A DNA stretch of 64,000 nt. Origin: Cyanobacteria bacterium REEB67 (lineage in GTDB: Bacteria; Cyanobacteriota; Vampirovibrionia; Obscuribacterales; Obscuribacteraceae). Below the pieces are notes generated by a model. It saw nothing but the letters and a program-made list of their open reading frames with translations, was not told the origin of the DNA and made no database searches. The DNA is taken from positions 1-64,000 of the forward strand of contig JAGXAB010000011.1 in assembly GCA_018971775.1 (NCBI GenBank), read 5' to 3'. Below, piece by piece: positions 27,369 through 36,648 of this stretch (positions are counted from its first letter, which is position 1; each line of letters opens with the position of its first letter). A program made the position numbers and the translations under genes.

Positions 27369-27956
27369 CTAGACAAGCCGATTTAAAATCCAGTCGCAAG
27401 CTTCGACAATAGACCGAGCCTGATAATCCGGCTCCACTTTCCACTGATATTGACCGCCCTGGACGGCATTGCCATAACCAGTCTCGACGAGAATACCCCG
27501 CACATTGCTATTGCGAGCCAAATCGACGTCGCTGGCCTTATCGCCGATGACAAAGGCGCGCGAACGGTCCAGGTCCGGTATTTCAGCAAAGGCTTGCTCA
27601 ATCATTCCGGGCATAGGCTTGCGACAATCGCAAGCGACGTTGTAGGGCGCGATTATACCGCCCTCCTCCGGGCTCAAATGAGGGCAATAGTAAATTGCAT
27701 CAAGGTGCGCGCCGCAGCCCGCTAGAAGGGCAACCAGCCGCTCGTGCAGCGCCTGGATATGAGCTTCCGGATAATAACCACGCGCCGCTCCGGTCTGATT
27801 GGTCGTGAGCACACAAATGACACCGGCCCGGTTGAGCCTGGCGATCGCCTCACCGGCCCCGTCGATCAAATTTAGGTCCTCCACACGCTTGATATAGCCG
27901 GCCTCGACATTGATCGTGCCGTCACGATCGAAAAAAACGACGGGTATTGAGGACAT
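27369..27956 (-). CDS. gmhB: D-glycero-beta-D-manno-heptose-1,7-bisphosphate 7-phosphatase
   Basis: GmhB dephosphorylates heptose bisphosphate in the ADP-heptose pathway for LPS core or S-layer glycans. The 195-residue HAD enzyme has motif I FFDRDGTIN, motif II TTNQTG, a GmhB-type zinc loop with CPHLSPEEGG and CDCRKP, and motif III/IV VIGDKASDVDLA. The ATG at 27956 is chosen because AAGAGGTG lies eight bases upstream and the HAD fold starts right after it; the frame is open for 34 more codons upstream, but that part is hydrophobic and unlike the family. No other heptose gene is present. GmhB-like enzymes can also act on histidinol phosphate. Confidence 0.88.
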   Translation of the reverse strand: MSSIPVVFFDRDGTINVEAGYIKRVEDLNLIDGAGEAIARLNRAGVICVLTTNQTGAARGYYPEAHIQALHERLVALLAGCGAHLDAIYYCPHLSPEEGGIIAPYNVACDCRKPMPGMIEQAFAEIPDLDRSRAFVIGDKASDVDLARNSNVRGILVETGYGNAVQGGQYQWKVEPDYQARSIVEACDWILNRLV

Positions 27957-28127
27957 ACGAGGAACACCTCTTGAATAGGCGAAATACGCCAGAAGTACAT
28001 CGAGGAGATACACCAAAGCCCCACTAATTGAACTTGCGGCATATATAAACCCTGACAAATATTACTATTGTAAGTCACTGAACTATGTTACGATGGACTG
28101 TAGTTTCTTTACCAGACTAGATAGCAA

Positions 28128-28529
28128 ATGAGATTAAACGACGACAACGCTTCGTTCAGATTCAACCAGAAAGGTCTGCGCAAGTTTTTAGGCGACCTGG
28201 AATGCGAAATCATGGAACTCGTGTGGAAGCTGGCCAACCCTACGGTGACGGTGCGCGAAGTTTTCGATTCACTGAAACACGAAAGACAAATCGCCTACAC
28301 GACGGTTATGACCACAATGGTCAGATTATCGGAAAAAGGCCTTCTTAAAATCGTCGACAAAGTCGGCCTGGCCAATTGCTACATGCCGGCCTATGAGCGC
28401 GACGAATTCATCAATACGGCAGTGAAGATGGTGCTGGAAATTTTCACCAGCCAATTTCCTCGCGAGTCTCAAGAATTTTTCGAAGCCTATCAGGTCAAGC
28501 AAGCGCGCAAGGCTCAACGTAAAAAGTAA
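28128..28529 (+). CDS. BlaI/MecI/CopY-family transcriptional repressor
   Basis: A 133-residue winged-helix regulator with the Penicillinase_R pattern: LGDLECEIMELVWKL, TVREVFDSL and YTTVMTTMVRLSEKGLL (recognition helix), then a helical dimerisation tail with a Lys-rich end. Family members repress beta-lactamase, PBP2a or copper genes and are often cleaved by a BlaR1-type membrane protease; no BlaR1/MecR1-type gene lies next to it here. Its own operator is not evident in the 70 nt upstream. The terminator at 28565 closes the transcript. Confidence 0.9.
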   Translation: MRLNDDNASFRFNQKGLRKFLGDLECEIMELVWKLANPTVTVREVFDSLKHERQIAYTTVMTTMVRLSEKGLLKIVDKVGLANCYMPAYERDEFINTAVKMVLEIFTSQFPRESQEFFEAYQVKQARKAQRKK

Positions 28530-28564
28530 GCAGCAAGCCAATTCGATCAATTTTAAATCTAGAC

Positions 28565-28590
28565 AGCACCACCGTCAGTGGTGCTTTTTT
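28565..28590 (+). terminator. Rho-independent terminator after the BlaI-type gene
   Basis: An 8-bp stem AGCACCAC / GTGGTGCT with a 5-nt loop (CGTCA), followed by T5-6. Confidence 0.93.
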
Positions 28591-28650
28591 ATAGGCAGAA
28601 AAGCCCGGTGCCAATAGAAAACTTAAAAGCAACAAAACAGAAATAGATAC

Positions 28651-28682
28651 ATTGAAAAAGGGGCTACCGAAGTAGCCCCTTA
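28651..28682 (-). terminator. Rho-independent terminator of the first secretin gene
   Basis: A 10-bp stem AAGGGGCTAC / GTAGCCCCTT with a 4-nt loop. On the minus strand it is followed by TTT, just past the secretin stop at 28715. Confidence 0.93.
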
Positions 28683-28714
28683 ATACATTACCTATCTCGT
28701 TTCCGGATTGGAGC

Positions 28715-30994
28715 TTATTCGCTGTCCGGAATGGGAGCGCCTTCAGGCAGTGTAGGAGAGGTCTTCTGGTGACGCTCTGCGCGACCGCTTGTGTAGTGAC
28801 GTTCATCGAGAACTGTCGGTTCAACCTGGAAGAGGTTAGTGTCACGAGGACCTTCAACACGACCGATTTCTTCCGGCAGTTTGAGCTGCCCAGGAGTACC
28901 CGGCAGGATGATTTCCGGTCTTACAGCTACAACCAATTCGCTCTCGTCTTTGGAAAATGCTTTGGAGCGATAAAGAGCGCCGAGGACAGGGACTTCACCG
29001 AGCAGAGGCGTTTTGCTCAACTGTCTACCGGTGGTAGCAGTGACCAAGCCGGCGAGGAAGAGCTCTTGTCCGGGCTTCAGCTCGACGATTGTCTGAGTCT
29101 TTCTGGTCGTGAAACCAGGGATCACAGAACCTTCGAAGTTGAAGGCAATCGTCGGCGCAAGAATACGCTCTTCAGGAGAGATTTCCAGGTTGATTGTGCC
29201 GTTTTCCTGAAGAACAGGAATCATGTTCAATCTCAAACCGAAAGGTTCGAAAGTGATTGAAGGTAGAGCACCACCAGCAGTTGCAATCTGTTGAACGATC
29301 GGGATTTCTCCACCAGCCAGGAAAGCGGCCCGCTCACCAGAAAGAGTAACGAGGGTCGGTTCGGCCAAAACTCTTGCTCTCGATTGAGCAATCAAACCAG
29401 CAATCTGCGGGTTGAAGGAGAAGTTAGCGCGACCGCCACCCCAATTTGATGCACCGGTGAAAAGGTTGGCCAGAGCACTGGTCAAGCTCGCACCGCCTGG
29501 AGCACCGAGCAGAATCTGCTGAGCCAGAAGTGATGGGGCCTGCAACAAAGCAGCCTGACCAATACTGGTCGGTCCGGCAGAGTTCAAGAACGATACAGGA
29601 ATAACGTTAGAGCCGTTGCCATTGGACGTTGGAGCAATAGTGAACTGGCGGTTGCCTGGAAGCGTGGTGCCATAAGTGTTGTTGAAAAGGCCAAACGCGG
29701 GACCATTTGCCGCACTGCCGGCGATGGCCTGGTTGAATCTCCAGCCGGAAGTCGTGCTGTAACCCTGCGTGTTACCGGCATTCTGGGGAGCCAGACCACC
29801 GATACCGAAAGACAAGACCTTCGATGTCAGGTTGAAGCCCATCGATACGGCCAATTCTCTTGTCGCCGCAGTATTCATTTCCATGAAGGTGACGTGCAGA
29901 GCAATCAAAGGCACTTTACGTACTTTGACCAAACTGGTGACACGACCACCATCGGAAACCATAACTTGGGCTTTACCGATATTGTTCGGGACGTTGCCGA
30001 AGAAAGTATATTTATCAACCGAGTTGAGCTGAGCCAACTGTCCGGTGTTGCCACCGCCGCCGCTAGTGGTACCGCCAGTCTCACCGATACGCGCCGCAAC
30101 AATGCGACCGTTGGCGACCTGGATATTCATACCGCGATCGTCCATAAATACGTTGGACGCGGCGAAGGCTTTGATAATTGATTCGGGGTGATCGACATCA
30201 CCGGTCAAAAGCACGCGGTCAGAACCGCCTACGTTAAATGCTTTGACGATGATACGCGGATCGATTTCGCGCAACGTTGCTTGCAGTTGAGAATAATCTT
30301 TGCTGACGCGCAGGTCAACGCTGATTGAATTGCCGGCGTCATCCCAGAGCAACATTGTGCAAGTACCGGGAGCCTTACCGAGCAAAACCATCTGGTTTTC
30401 AGCTACGACAACAGGCTCGGCTATGCCGGGGTCAGAAATCGAAGTACGAACGATTTTGTTTTTGAATTTGAAAGTACGCGATTGGGCGACTTTCAAATCG
30501 ATAGCATTGGTCGTTTTGAATTCTTCGAGTTCAACGGTGCCGGTAACAACGGGAGGAATAGGTTGGGCGGAAACATAGGAACTCTGGTCGGCGGCTTGAG
30601 CGATCAATTCGGGGGCGGTCTTGGCGACAACCGGATTGTGAACGGAGGTCAAGTGAGACGAAGGCAGGGAAGCGATTTTGTCGTCACCACTGAGGTCCAG
30701 GTCGGAGTGAAGGGCGAGAGCGGCAGCAGACTTGCCCGCCCGGACGCTGTCATCACCAGTCGGGAGGAAAACCATCGCATGGCTTCCGTCCAAAACATTT
30801 TTTTGCGCTACAGGCGACTTCTTGATTTGTGTCGTCGTAGAAACTCTACGAGTCGACGGCGACGCAGCATTGCCGGAGCTGGCCAAACGTTGCCAGATTG
30901 CTCCTTGTGGCTCTGCGGACTGCGCCGAGAGCAAATTAGCTTGGAGCAACACTATCGATAGGCTCAAAGCTAAGCTCAACTGGGGCTTATTCAT
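28715..30994 (-). CDS. Secretin (type II/III / CpaC-like), first tandem copy
   Basis: A 759-residue outer-membrane secretin. Residues 1-24 are a signal peptide, 25-150 a low-complexity linker and 155-230 the pilus-type N0-like region (KFKNKIVRTSISDPGIAEPVVV). A BON-like segment follows at about 230-300 (LLTGDVDHPESIIKAF), then a link to the core. Residues 400-528 are an Asn/Gly/Ala-rich variable insert, and 529-695 are the secretin core (RARVLAEPTLVT, GGEIPIVQ, GFTTRKTQTIVELKPGQELFLAGL). A conserved tail ends PTLPEGAPIPDSE. The closest known class is CpaC/RcpA of Tad pili. AGAGGGAGAG precedes the ATG. No ATPase or pseudopilin genes are nearby. Confidence 0.92.
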   Translation of the reverse strand: MNKPQLSLALSLSIVLLQANLLSAQSAEPQGAIWQRLASSGNAASPSTRRVSTTTQIKKSPVAQKNVLDGSHAMVFLPTGDDSVRAGKSAAALALHSDLDLSGDDKIASLPSSHLTSVHNPVVAKTAPELIAQAADQSSYVSAQPIPPVVTGTVELEEFKTTNAIDLKVAQSRTFKFKNKIVRTSISDPGIAEPVVVAENQMVLLGKAPGTCTMLLWDDAGNSISVDLRVSKDYSQLQATLREIDPRIIVKAFNVGGSDRVLLTGDVDHPESIIKAFAASNVFMDDRGMNIQVANGRIVAARIGETGGTTSGGGGNTGQLAQLNSVDKYTFFGNVPNNIGKAQVMVSDGGRVTSLVKVRKVPLIALHVTFMEMNTAATRELAVSMGFNLTSKVLSFGIGGLAPQNAGNTQGYSTTSGWRFNQAIAGSAANGPAFGLFNNTYGTTLPGNRQFTIAPTSNGNGSNVIPVSFLNSAGPTSIGQAALLQAPSLLAQQILLGAPGGASLTSALANLFTGASNWGGGRANFSFNPQIAGLIAQSRARVLAEPTLVTLSGERAAFLAGGEIPIVQQIATAGGALPSITFEPFGLRLNMIPVLQENGTINLEISPEERILAPTIAFNFEGSVIPGFTTRKTQTIVELKPGQELFLAGLVTATTGRQLSKTPLLGEVPVLGALYRSKAFSKDESELVVAVRPEIILPGTPGQLKLPEEIGRVEGPRDTNLFQVEPTVLDERHYTSGRAERHQKTSPTLPEGAPIPDSE

Positions 30995-31084
30995 TCCACT
31001 CTCCCTCTATGAACTCCCGTCCTGTCTTCCAATTTATCCTAATCAATAGATACATGTGACTGCCTAGATTGATTTTGATTTGGG

Positions 31085-31140
31085 AGCACTAATGGTAATG
31101 GCGGTACAGGACCGACCAGTACAGAAGCTTAACACGAGTG
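31085..31140 (-). repeat. 56-bp conserved leader block, copy 1
   Basis: Identical to 33875-33930 at 55 of 56 positions, while flanking leader sequence has diverged clearly. It contains a direct repeat GTACAG-N9-GTACAG on the plus strand. It lies 91-146 nt upstream of the secretin 1 ATG. The stop codon of the candidate small reading frame falls inside it. Confidence 0.85.
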
Positions 31141-31254
31141 CCCTCTATCTGCACGAATCTTTTCTAAGAGCGGCACCACTTTCAACACACACTTAACACA
31201 GCTCTCTTTGCATCCATGTATACAGACCCTTTGAGGCTTTCCGTCCTTAATCAT
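31129..31254 (-). CDS. Possible Cys-rich micropeptide in the secretin 1 leader
   Basis: A 41-codon frame with start ATG at 31254 and AAGAG four bases upstream. It encodes a basic peptide with cysteines in the order GC-x3-C-x2-C plus two outer cysteines (core GCKESCVKCVLK). The frame is open back to an ATG at 31317, but that codon overlaps the TTGACA box. The matching stretch in the copy 2 leader keeps the same frame with GCREACVKCVLK and synonymous third-base changes, a hint of coding selection. There is no known family. It could equally be a structured or regulatory leader. Confidence 0.3.
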   Translation of the reverse strand: MIKDGKPQRVCIHGCKESCVKCVLKVVPLLEKIRADRGHSC

Positions 31255-31395
31255 GACACTCTTGACAGTCGATTGATTAACCACATATGGTGCACGATCG
31301 CTAATAGTAGTATGCATGTCAAGCTCGCGAATCGCGGCTGAGTTAGTCTAATTAAACTAAATTCAGGGGTAGCATTTTGGATAGATTTCGCAACG

Positions 31396-31425
31396 AAAAG
31401 GGACAGCTTACGCTGTCCCTTTTTG
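31396..31425 (-). terminator. Rho-independent terminator of the second secretin gene
   Basis: An 11-bp stem AAAGGGACAGC / GCTGTCCCTTT with a TTAC loop. On the minus strand it ends in TTTTC, 22 nt past the stop at 31448. Confidence 0.9.
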
Positions 31426-31447
31426 TATTTCTCAGACTGCCAAAGTC

Positions 31448-33787
31448 CTATTCGTTATCTGGAACGGGCGCGCCTTCAGGCAATGTTGGAGACGTCTTCT
31501 GGTGACGTTCCGCTCTGCCGGAGCTGTAGTGACGTTCGTCGATGACTGTAGGCTCGACCTGAAGCATATTCGTATCGCGAGGTCCTTCTACGCGGCCGAT
31601 TTCCTCAGGCAATTTGAGTTGACCTGGGGTGCCGGGGAGAATGATTTCCGGTCTGACGGCCACGACCAATTCACTTTCGTTTTTAGCGAAGGCTTTCGAA
31701 CGGTAGAGAGCACCGAGAACGGGAACTTCACCGTAGATAGGAGTCTTGGTGATCTGTCTACCGGAATTGGTGCTGACCAGCCCCGAGATGTAGAGCTCTT
31801 GTCCGGGCTTCATTTCTACGATGGTCTGCGTCTTACGAGTGGTGAAACCAGGGACGCTCCCGCCGGCGACGTTAATCGCCAAGTTTTGAGCGATGATGCG
31901 CTCTTCAGGCGAAACTTCAAGGTTGATACTGCCGTTTTCCATCAAGATCGGAATCATATTGATTCTCAAGCCGAAAGGCTCGAACACGATCGACGCTTGT
32001 GTCGCACCGGCTGCCGCTACCGACTGAACGATAGGCACTTCGCCGCCGGCCAGGAAAGAGGCTCTTTCTCCGGAAATGGTGACAAGCGTAGGCTCAGCCA
32101 AGATGCGAGCTCTGCTCTCACCGATCACACCCTGGAAGGATGGGTTAAGCGAGTTGATGGTCTTGCCACCAAAACTGGAGGTGCCGGTAGCGATGTTGAA
32201 GTTGCTGGTGGCGTCAAAACTGGTACCACCCGGGGCTCCAAACAAAACCGATTGGCCAATCAAAGGCGAAGGTCCGAACACACCACCCTGACCAATCTGG
32301 GTCGGTGTAAATACACCGCCGACAAGAGAGGAAAACTGGACAGGAAAAATTACAGGTCCAGTCGTGATCGGTTGCGCGGGGTTGGGGAGGAAGCCACCAC
32401 CTGGTGTCGGGAAGGGAATGGAGTTAACAGCAGCCCCGGCGGGAACAGTAGATTGAATTTGCGAAAGGCCAGGGACACTGCCTATGTTCGCTAACGGCGC
32501 GCTGCTGATCGAGCCGCCGATACCAAAGGAGAACTGACGATTGGTCATACCGTAGCCGAGCTGAGTGGCCAACTGGCGCGCGGATGTCGTATTCATTTCC
32601 ATGAAGGTGACGTGCAAAACGATCAAAGGCACTTTACGCACCTTGACCAGAGATGTGACGCGACCACCATCGGAGGCCATGACTTGAGCCTTGCCGATGT
32701 TACCGGCAAGGTTACCGAAGTAGGTATAGCGATCGACCGAACCGATTTGCGCGAGCAGACCTGATTGGCTTCCGCCACCAGTTTGAGTACCACCGGTCTC
32801 ACCGATCTTACCGGCGATGATGCGACTGTTAACAACCTGGATGTTCATACCGCGGTCATCCATAAATACGTTCGAGGCGGCGAACGCTTTAATGATTGAT
32901 TCGGGGTGATCAACGTCACCGGTCAAGAGGACTCGGTCAGAACCACCGACGGAGAAAGCTTTGACGATGATGCGAGGATCGATTTCACGGAGAGTGGATT
33001 GGAGTTGAGCATAATCTTTGCTGACGCGCAGGTCGAGGGCGACCGAGTTGCCGGCATCATCCCAGAGGACCATGGTGCAAGTGCCGGGGGCCTTGCCGAG
33101 AAGAACCAGTTGGTTTTCAGCGACTACAACCGGCTCGGCGATGCCAGGATCGCTAATCGAGGTGCGGACGATTTTGTTTTTGAGCTTGAAGGTCCTCGAC
33201 TGAGAAACTTTCAAATCAATAATGTTGGTAGTTTTGTACTCTTCGAAATCGAGAGTACCTGTCACCACCGGCGGTATCGGCTGCGGTGTCAGCGAGGAGT
33301 GATCGGCCTGGGCCAGAATCTGGTCCGGAGCCAACTGAGCTACTACTCGCTTGGAAGCAGCGGTGACTGCTGATGTCGAGGGCAGGGCGGCTATCTGAGG
33401 AGCCGCTTCTTCGGCAGGCATATCGCTGGCAGCTTGTATCGGAGCTGCACCCAGACCATCCATCGGGAGACTCGGGTGAAGAGTCAAAGCCGCTGTCGGT
33501 ATCGAAGCTCCGTTGGCCGCACCTACAGCCTTACTCTTGCCGGAAAGGAAGAGCATAGCGTGACTATCTTCTAAAACATTGGCGCGAGACACTGGCAGCT
33601 TTGCCGTGCTGGTCGCTCTTTTAACTCTCTGAGCCGACTTCGGCGCACTAGTCGCATTGGCCTTGCCGGAGCTGGCCATACGCTGCCAGATAGCTCCTTG
33701 CGGCTCTGCGGCCATTGCCGACAGCAAATTAGCTTGGAGCAGCACTAATGACAGGCTCAAAGCTAAGCTCGACTGGGGCTTATTCAT
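31448..33787 (-). CDS. Secretin (type II/III / CpaC-like), second tandem copy
   Basis: A 779-residue paralogue of the adjacent secretin. The signal peptide (MNKPQSSLALSLSLVLLQAN), the region from about 180 to 425 and the core from 549 to the end are nearly the same as in copy 1. The N-terminal linker (40-170) and a Pro/Gly/Phe-rich segment at 426-548 differ strongly. The core shows RARILAEPTLVT, GGEVPIVQ and GFTTRKTQTIVEMKPGQELYISGL, and the tail ends PTLPEGAPVPDNE. The Shine-Dalgarno sequence AGAGGGAGAG is the same as in copy 1. Each copy has its own leader and terminator, so the two can be regulated separately. Confidence 0.92.
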   Translation of the reverse strand: MNKPQSSLALSLSLVLLQANLLSAMAAEPQGAIWQRMASSGKANATSAPKSAQRVKRATSTAKLPVSRANVLEDSHAMLFLSGKSKAVGAANGASIPTAALTLHPSLPMDGLGAAPIQAASDMPAEEAAPQIAALPSTSAVTAASKRVVAQLAPDQILAQADHSSLTPQPIPPVVTGTLDFEEYKTTNIIDLKVSQSRTFKLKNKIVRTSISDPGIAEPVVVAENQLVLLGKAPGTCTMVLWDDAGNSVALDLRVSKDYAQLQSTLREIDPRIIVKAFSVGGSDRVLLTGDVDHPESIIKAFAASNVFMDDRGMNIQVVNSRIIAGKIGETGGTQTGGGSQSGLLAQIGSVDRYTYFGNLAGNIGKAQVMASDGGRVTSLVKVRKVPLIVLHVTFMEMNTTSARQLATQLGYGMTNRQFSFGIGGSISSAPLANIGSVPGLSQIQSTVPAGAAVNSIPFPTPGGGFLPNPAQPITTGPVIFPVQFSSLVGGVFTPTQIGQGGVFGPSPLIGQSVLFGAPGGTSFDATSNFNIATGTSSFGGKTINSLNPSFQGVIGESRARILAEPTLVTISGERASFLAGGEVPIVQSVAAAGATQASIVFEPFGLRINMIPILMENGSINLEVSPEERIIAQNLAINVAGGSVPGFTTRKTQTIVEMKPGQELYISGLVSTNSGRQITKTPIYGEVPVLGALYRSKAFAKNESELVVAVRPEIILPGTPGQLKLPEEIGRVEGPRDTNMLQVEPTVIDERHYSSGRAERHQKTSPTLPEGAPVPDNE

Positions 33788-33874
33788 TCCACTCTCCCTC
33801 TATGAACTTCCGTTTTGATTCCAATTTTTCTCTACAAATTTTCATCTGCGGCAGATATTTGATTTTGTCTCGGA

Positions 33875-33930
33875 AGCACTAATGGTAATGCCGGTACAGG
33901 ACCGACCAGTACAGAAGCTTAACACGAGTG
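33875..33930 (-). repeat. 56-bp conserved leader block, copy 2
   Basis: Matches 31085-31140 at 55 of 56 positions and lies 88-143 nt upstream of the secretin 2 ATG. It carries the same GTACAG-N9-GTACAG direct repeat. Confidence 0.85.
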
Positions 33931-33954
33931 TCCTGAGTATGCACGATTCTTTTT

Positions 33955-34071
33955 CTACAGCTTGGCCAGTTTCAACACACACTTTACACAGGCCTCTCGA
34001 CAACCCGAAGAAACGGGGCAATTCCTGAATTCCAGCTTTTTGGGTCGATGAAGTTTATTTTCGAATGACAA
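33955..34071 (-). CDS. Possible Cys-rich micropeptide in the secretin 2 leader
   Basis: A 38-codon frame from a TTG at 34071 to TAG, with no ATG or GTG and no good Shine-Dalgarno sequence. It encodes a basic peptide with C18, C24, C28 and C31 and the core GCREACVKCVLK, matching GCKESCVKCVLK of copy 1. The two peptides differ in length and at both ends. Weak evidence overall; listed because the match is in frame and the substitutions are mostly conservative. Confidence 0.2.
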   Translation of the reverse strand: MSFENKLHRPKKLEFRNCPVSSGCREACVKCVLKLAKL

Positions 34072-34161
34072 CTACCAGTGGTGCACGATCTACGGTAGTA
34101 AGCATGTATGTCAAGCGCGCCGACATGACAATCGTATATTCAATGAGAGCATGACTGGTAG

Positions 34162-34187
34162 GTGGTGAGACGACCGAAAGGCACCAC
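34162..34187. ncRNA. Small GAAA-capped hairpin, possible structured RNA
   Basis: On the plus strand, GTGGTG pairs with CACCAC around an inner CC-GAAA-GG tetraloop hairpin, with AGACGA as a one-sided internal loop. It sits between the secretin 2 leader and rpaB. It matches no riboswitch or ribozyme I recognise. Confidence 0.2.
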
Positions 34188-34448
34188 GGGTGGAGACATG
34201 ATTTTCTACTCAGAATTGGAAACAAATTTCTCATCAATGAATCGCGCGCCATATTTCGGCGAAACCTGAGAATTGTCAAGATAGCGTCATAAAATGCACC
34301 TTCTTAATACTATGAGCAATTTAGCCGCCACAGGCTGCCAAGCATCACTTTGGGTCCGAAAGTCAACGTCAGCCCGAGCCCTTATAGTGGTATATTCTTT
34401 AATCATTAGTATGCCTAATCTCTTGAGTAGTCAGGAAGGACTTAAACA

Positions 34449-35174
34449 GTGGACAACTCTTCCGAACAGGAAAAGGTCTTAGTCGTAGACGACGAAGCCT
34501 CAATTCGCCGCATTCTCGAAACTCGCTTGAAGCTTGCCGGCTACAACGTAGCAACTGCAGCAGACGGGCAAGAAGCTCTCGAACAATTTAATACCTTTCA
34601 ACCGGACCTCGTCATTCTCGACGTGATGCTTCCGAAGATGGACGGTTACGAAGTCTGCCGCGAAATTCGCAAGACTTCCGATACGCCGATCATCATGCTC
34701 ACGGCCGTAGCCGACGTGCAAAATCGGATTCAGGGCCTCGAAATCGGTGCCGACGACTATGTCGTCAAACCGTTCAGCCCGAGCGAACTCGAAGCCCGTA
34801 TCAAAGCGGTGCTGAGAAGAACCGTGGAACGCCATCAAGAAGTCGGCCAGAGCAAGAGCTCCAACGTCATCACGATCGGCAACCTCAAAATAGACCTGAA
34901 CAAACGCCAGGTGACGCGCAAAAACGAGCGCATTCGTCTGACCGGTATGGAATTCAGCCTGCTCGAATTGCTCGTCACAAACTCGGGCAAGCCTTACTCG
35001 CGCGGCGAAATCCTGCAACAGGTCTGGGCCTATCCGCCCGACCATCGCATTGATACCCGCGTCGTCGATGTACATATCAGCCGCCTCAGGTCCAAACTGG
35101 AAGAGGATTCATCCAATCCCGACCTGATTTTGACTGCCCGCGGCATCGGCTACATGTTCCAGAAGATAAACTAG
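34449..35174 (+). CDS. rpaB: RpaB-like (Ycf27) OmpR-family response regulator
   Basis: A 241-residue regulator with a receiver domain (D14-D15, phospho-acceptor D58 in LVILDVMLPKMDGYEVC, VKPFSPSELEARI) and a winged helix (about 135-240). Long stretches match what I know of cyanobacterial RpaB: EASIRRILETRL, ADDYVVKPFSPSELEAR, KRQVTRKNERIRLTGMEFSL and DTRVVDVHISRLRSKLE. In cyanobacteria RpaB binds HLR1 sites and controls high-light and cell-cycle genes with the kinase NblS; no NblS-like kinase is adjacent. The GTG start has AGGAAGGA eight bases upstream. A strong terminator follows. The assignment rests on remembered family sequence. Confidence 0.88.
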   Translation: MDNSSEQEKVLVVDDEASIRRILETRLKLAGYNVATAADGQEALEQFNTFQPDLVILDVMLPKMDGYEVCREIRKTSDTPIIMLTAVADVQNRIQGLEIGADDYVVKPFSPSELEARIKAVLRRTVERHQEVGQSKSSNVITIGNLKIDLNKRQVTRKNERIRLTGMEFSLLELLVTNSGKPYSRGEILQQVWAYPPDHRIDTRVVDVHISRLRSKLEEDSSNPDLILTARGIGYMFQKIN

Positions 35175-35206
35175 AACTAGATCAGGCGCCAAAAACTGAA
35201 TAACTG

Positions 35207-35239
35207 AAAAGAGGTCCGGATTGCTCCGGACCTCTTTTT
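35207..35239. terminator. Terminator between rpaB and ahcY
   Basis: A 14-bp stem AAAAGAGGTCCGGA / TCCGGACCTCTTTT with a TTGC loop; the A-run on one side and T-run on the other suit both convergent genes. Confidence 0.95.
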
Positions 35240-35278
35240 GATTGCTTCGAGAAATTTGGCCTTGATCAAAGCCCCGAA

Positions 35279-36648
<1,370 letters not shown>

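Larger units (their letters stand above)
30995..31322 (-). promoter_or_regulatory. Leader of secretin copy 1, homologous to that of copy 2
   Basis: The 328 nt before the ATG align with the 327 nt before secretin 2. Shared parts: a TTGACA box (31317-31322) at the same distance from the ATG, a GATCGTGCACCA box 17-18 nt after it, a Cys-codon-rich stretch, a near-identical 56-bp block and the Shine-Dalgarno region. TTGACA resembles a -35 box, but no TATAAT-like -10 follows at 16-18 nt, so promoter function is unproven. A long 5' leader would result. The rest of the 453-nt gap (31323-31447) holds only the terminator of copy 2. Confidence 0.5.
33788..34114 (-). promoter_or_regulatory. Leader of secretin copy 2, homologous to that of copy 1
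   Basis: Counterpart of the copy 1 leader with the TTGACA box at 34109-34114, 327 nt from the ATG. The same order of elements is kept: GATCGTGCACCA box, Cys-codon stretch, 56-bp block, Shine-Dalgarno sequence. Of the 661-nt gap between this secretin and rpaB, the remainder (34115-34448) holds a small possible RNA hairpin at 34162-34187 and the rpaB upstream region, where a TATATT at 34391-34396 is the only -10-like box I see; its -35 is unclear. Confidence 0.5.

Noticed and set aside
31502-32494. A long open frame on the plus strand opposite secretin 2
   Set aside because: It is antisense to the conserved secretin frame, has biased composition and no family match; it comes from codon usage on the other strand.
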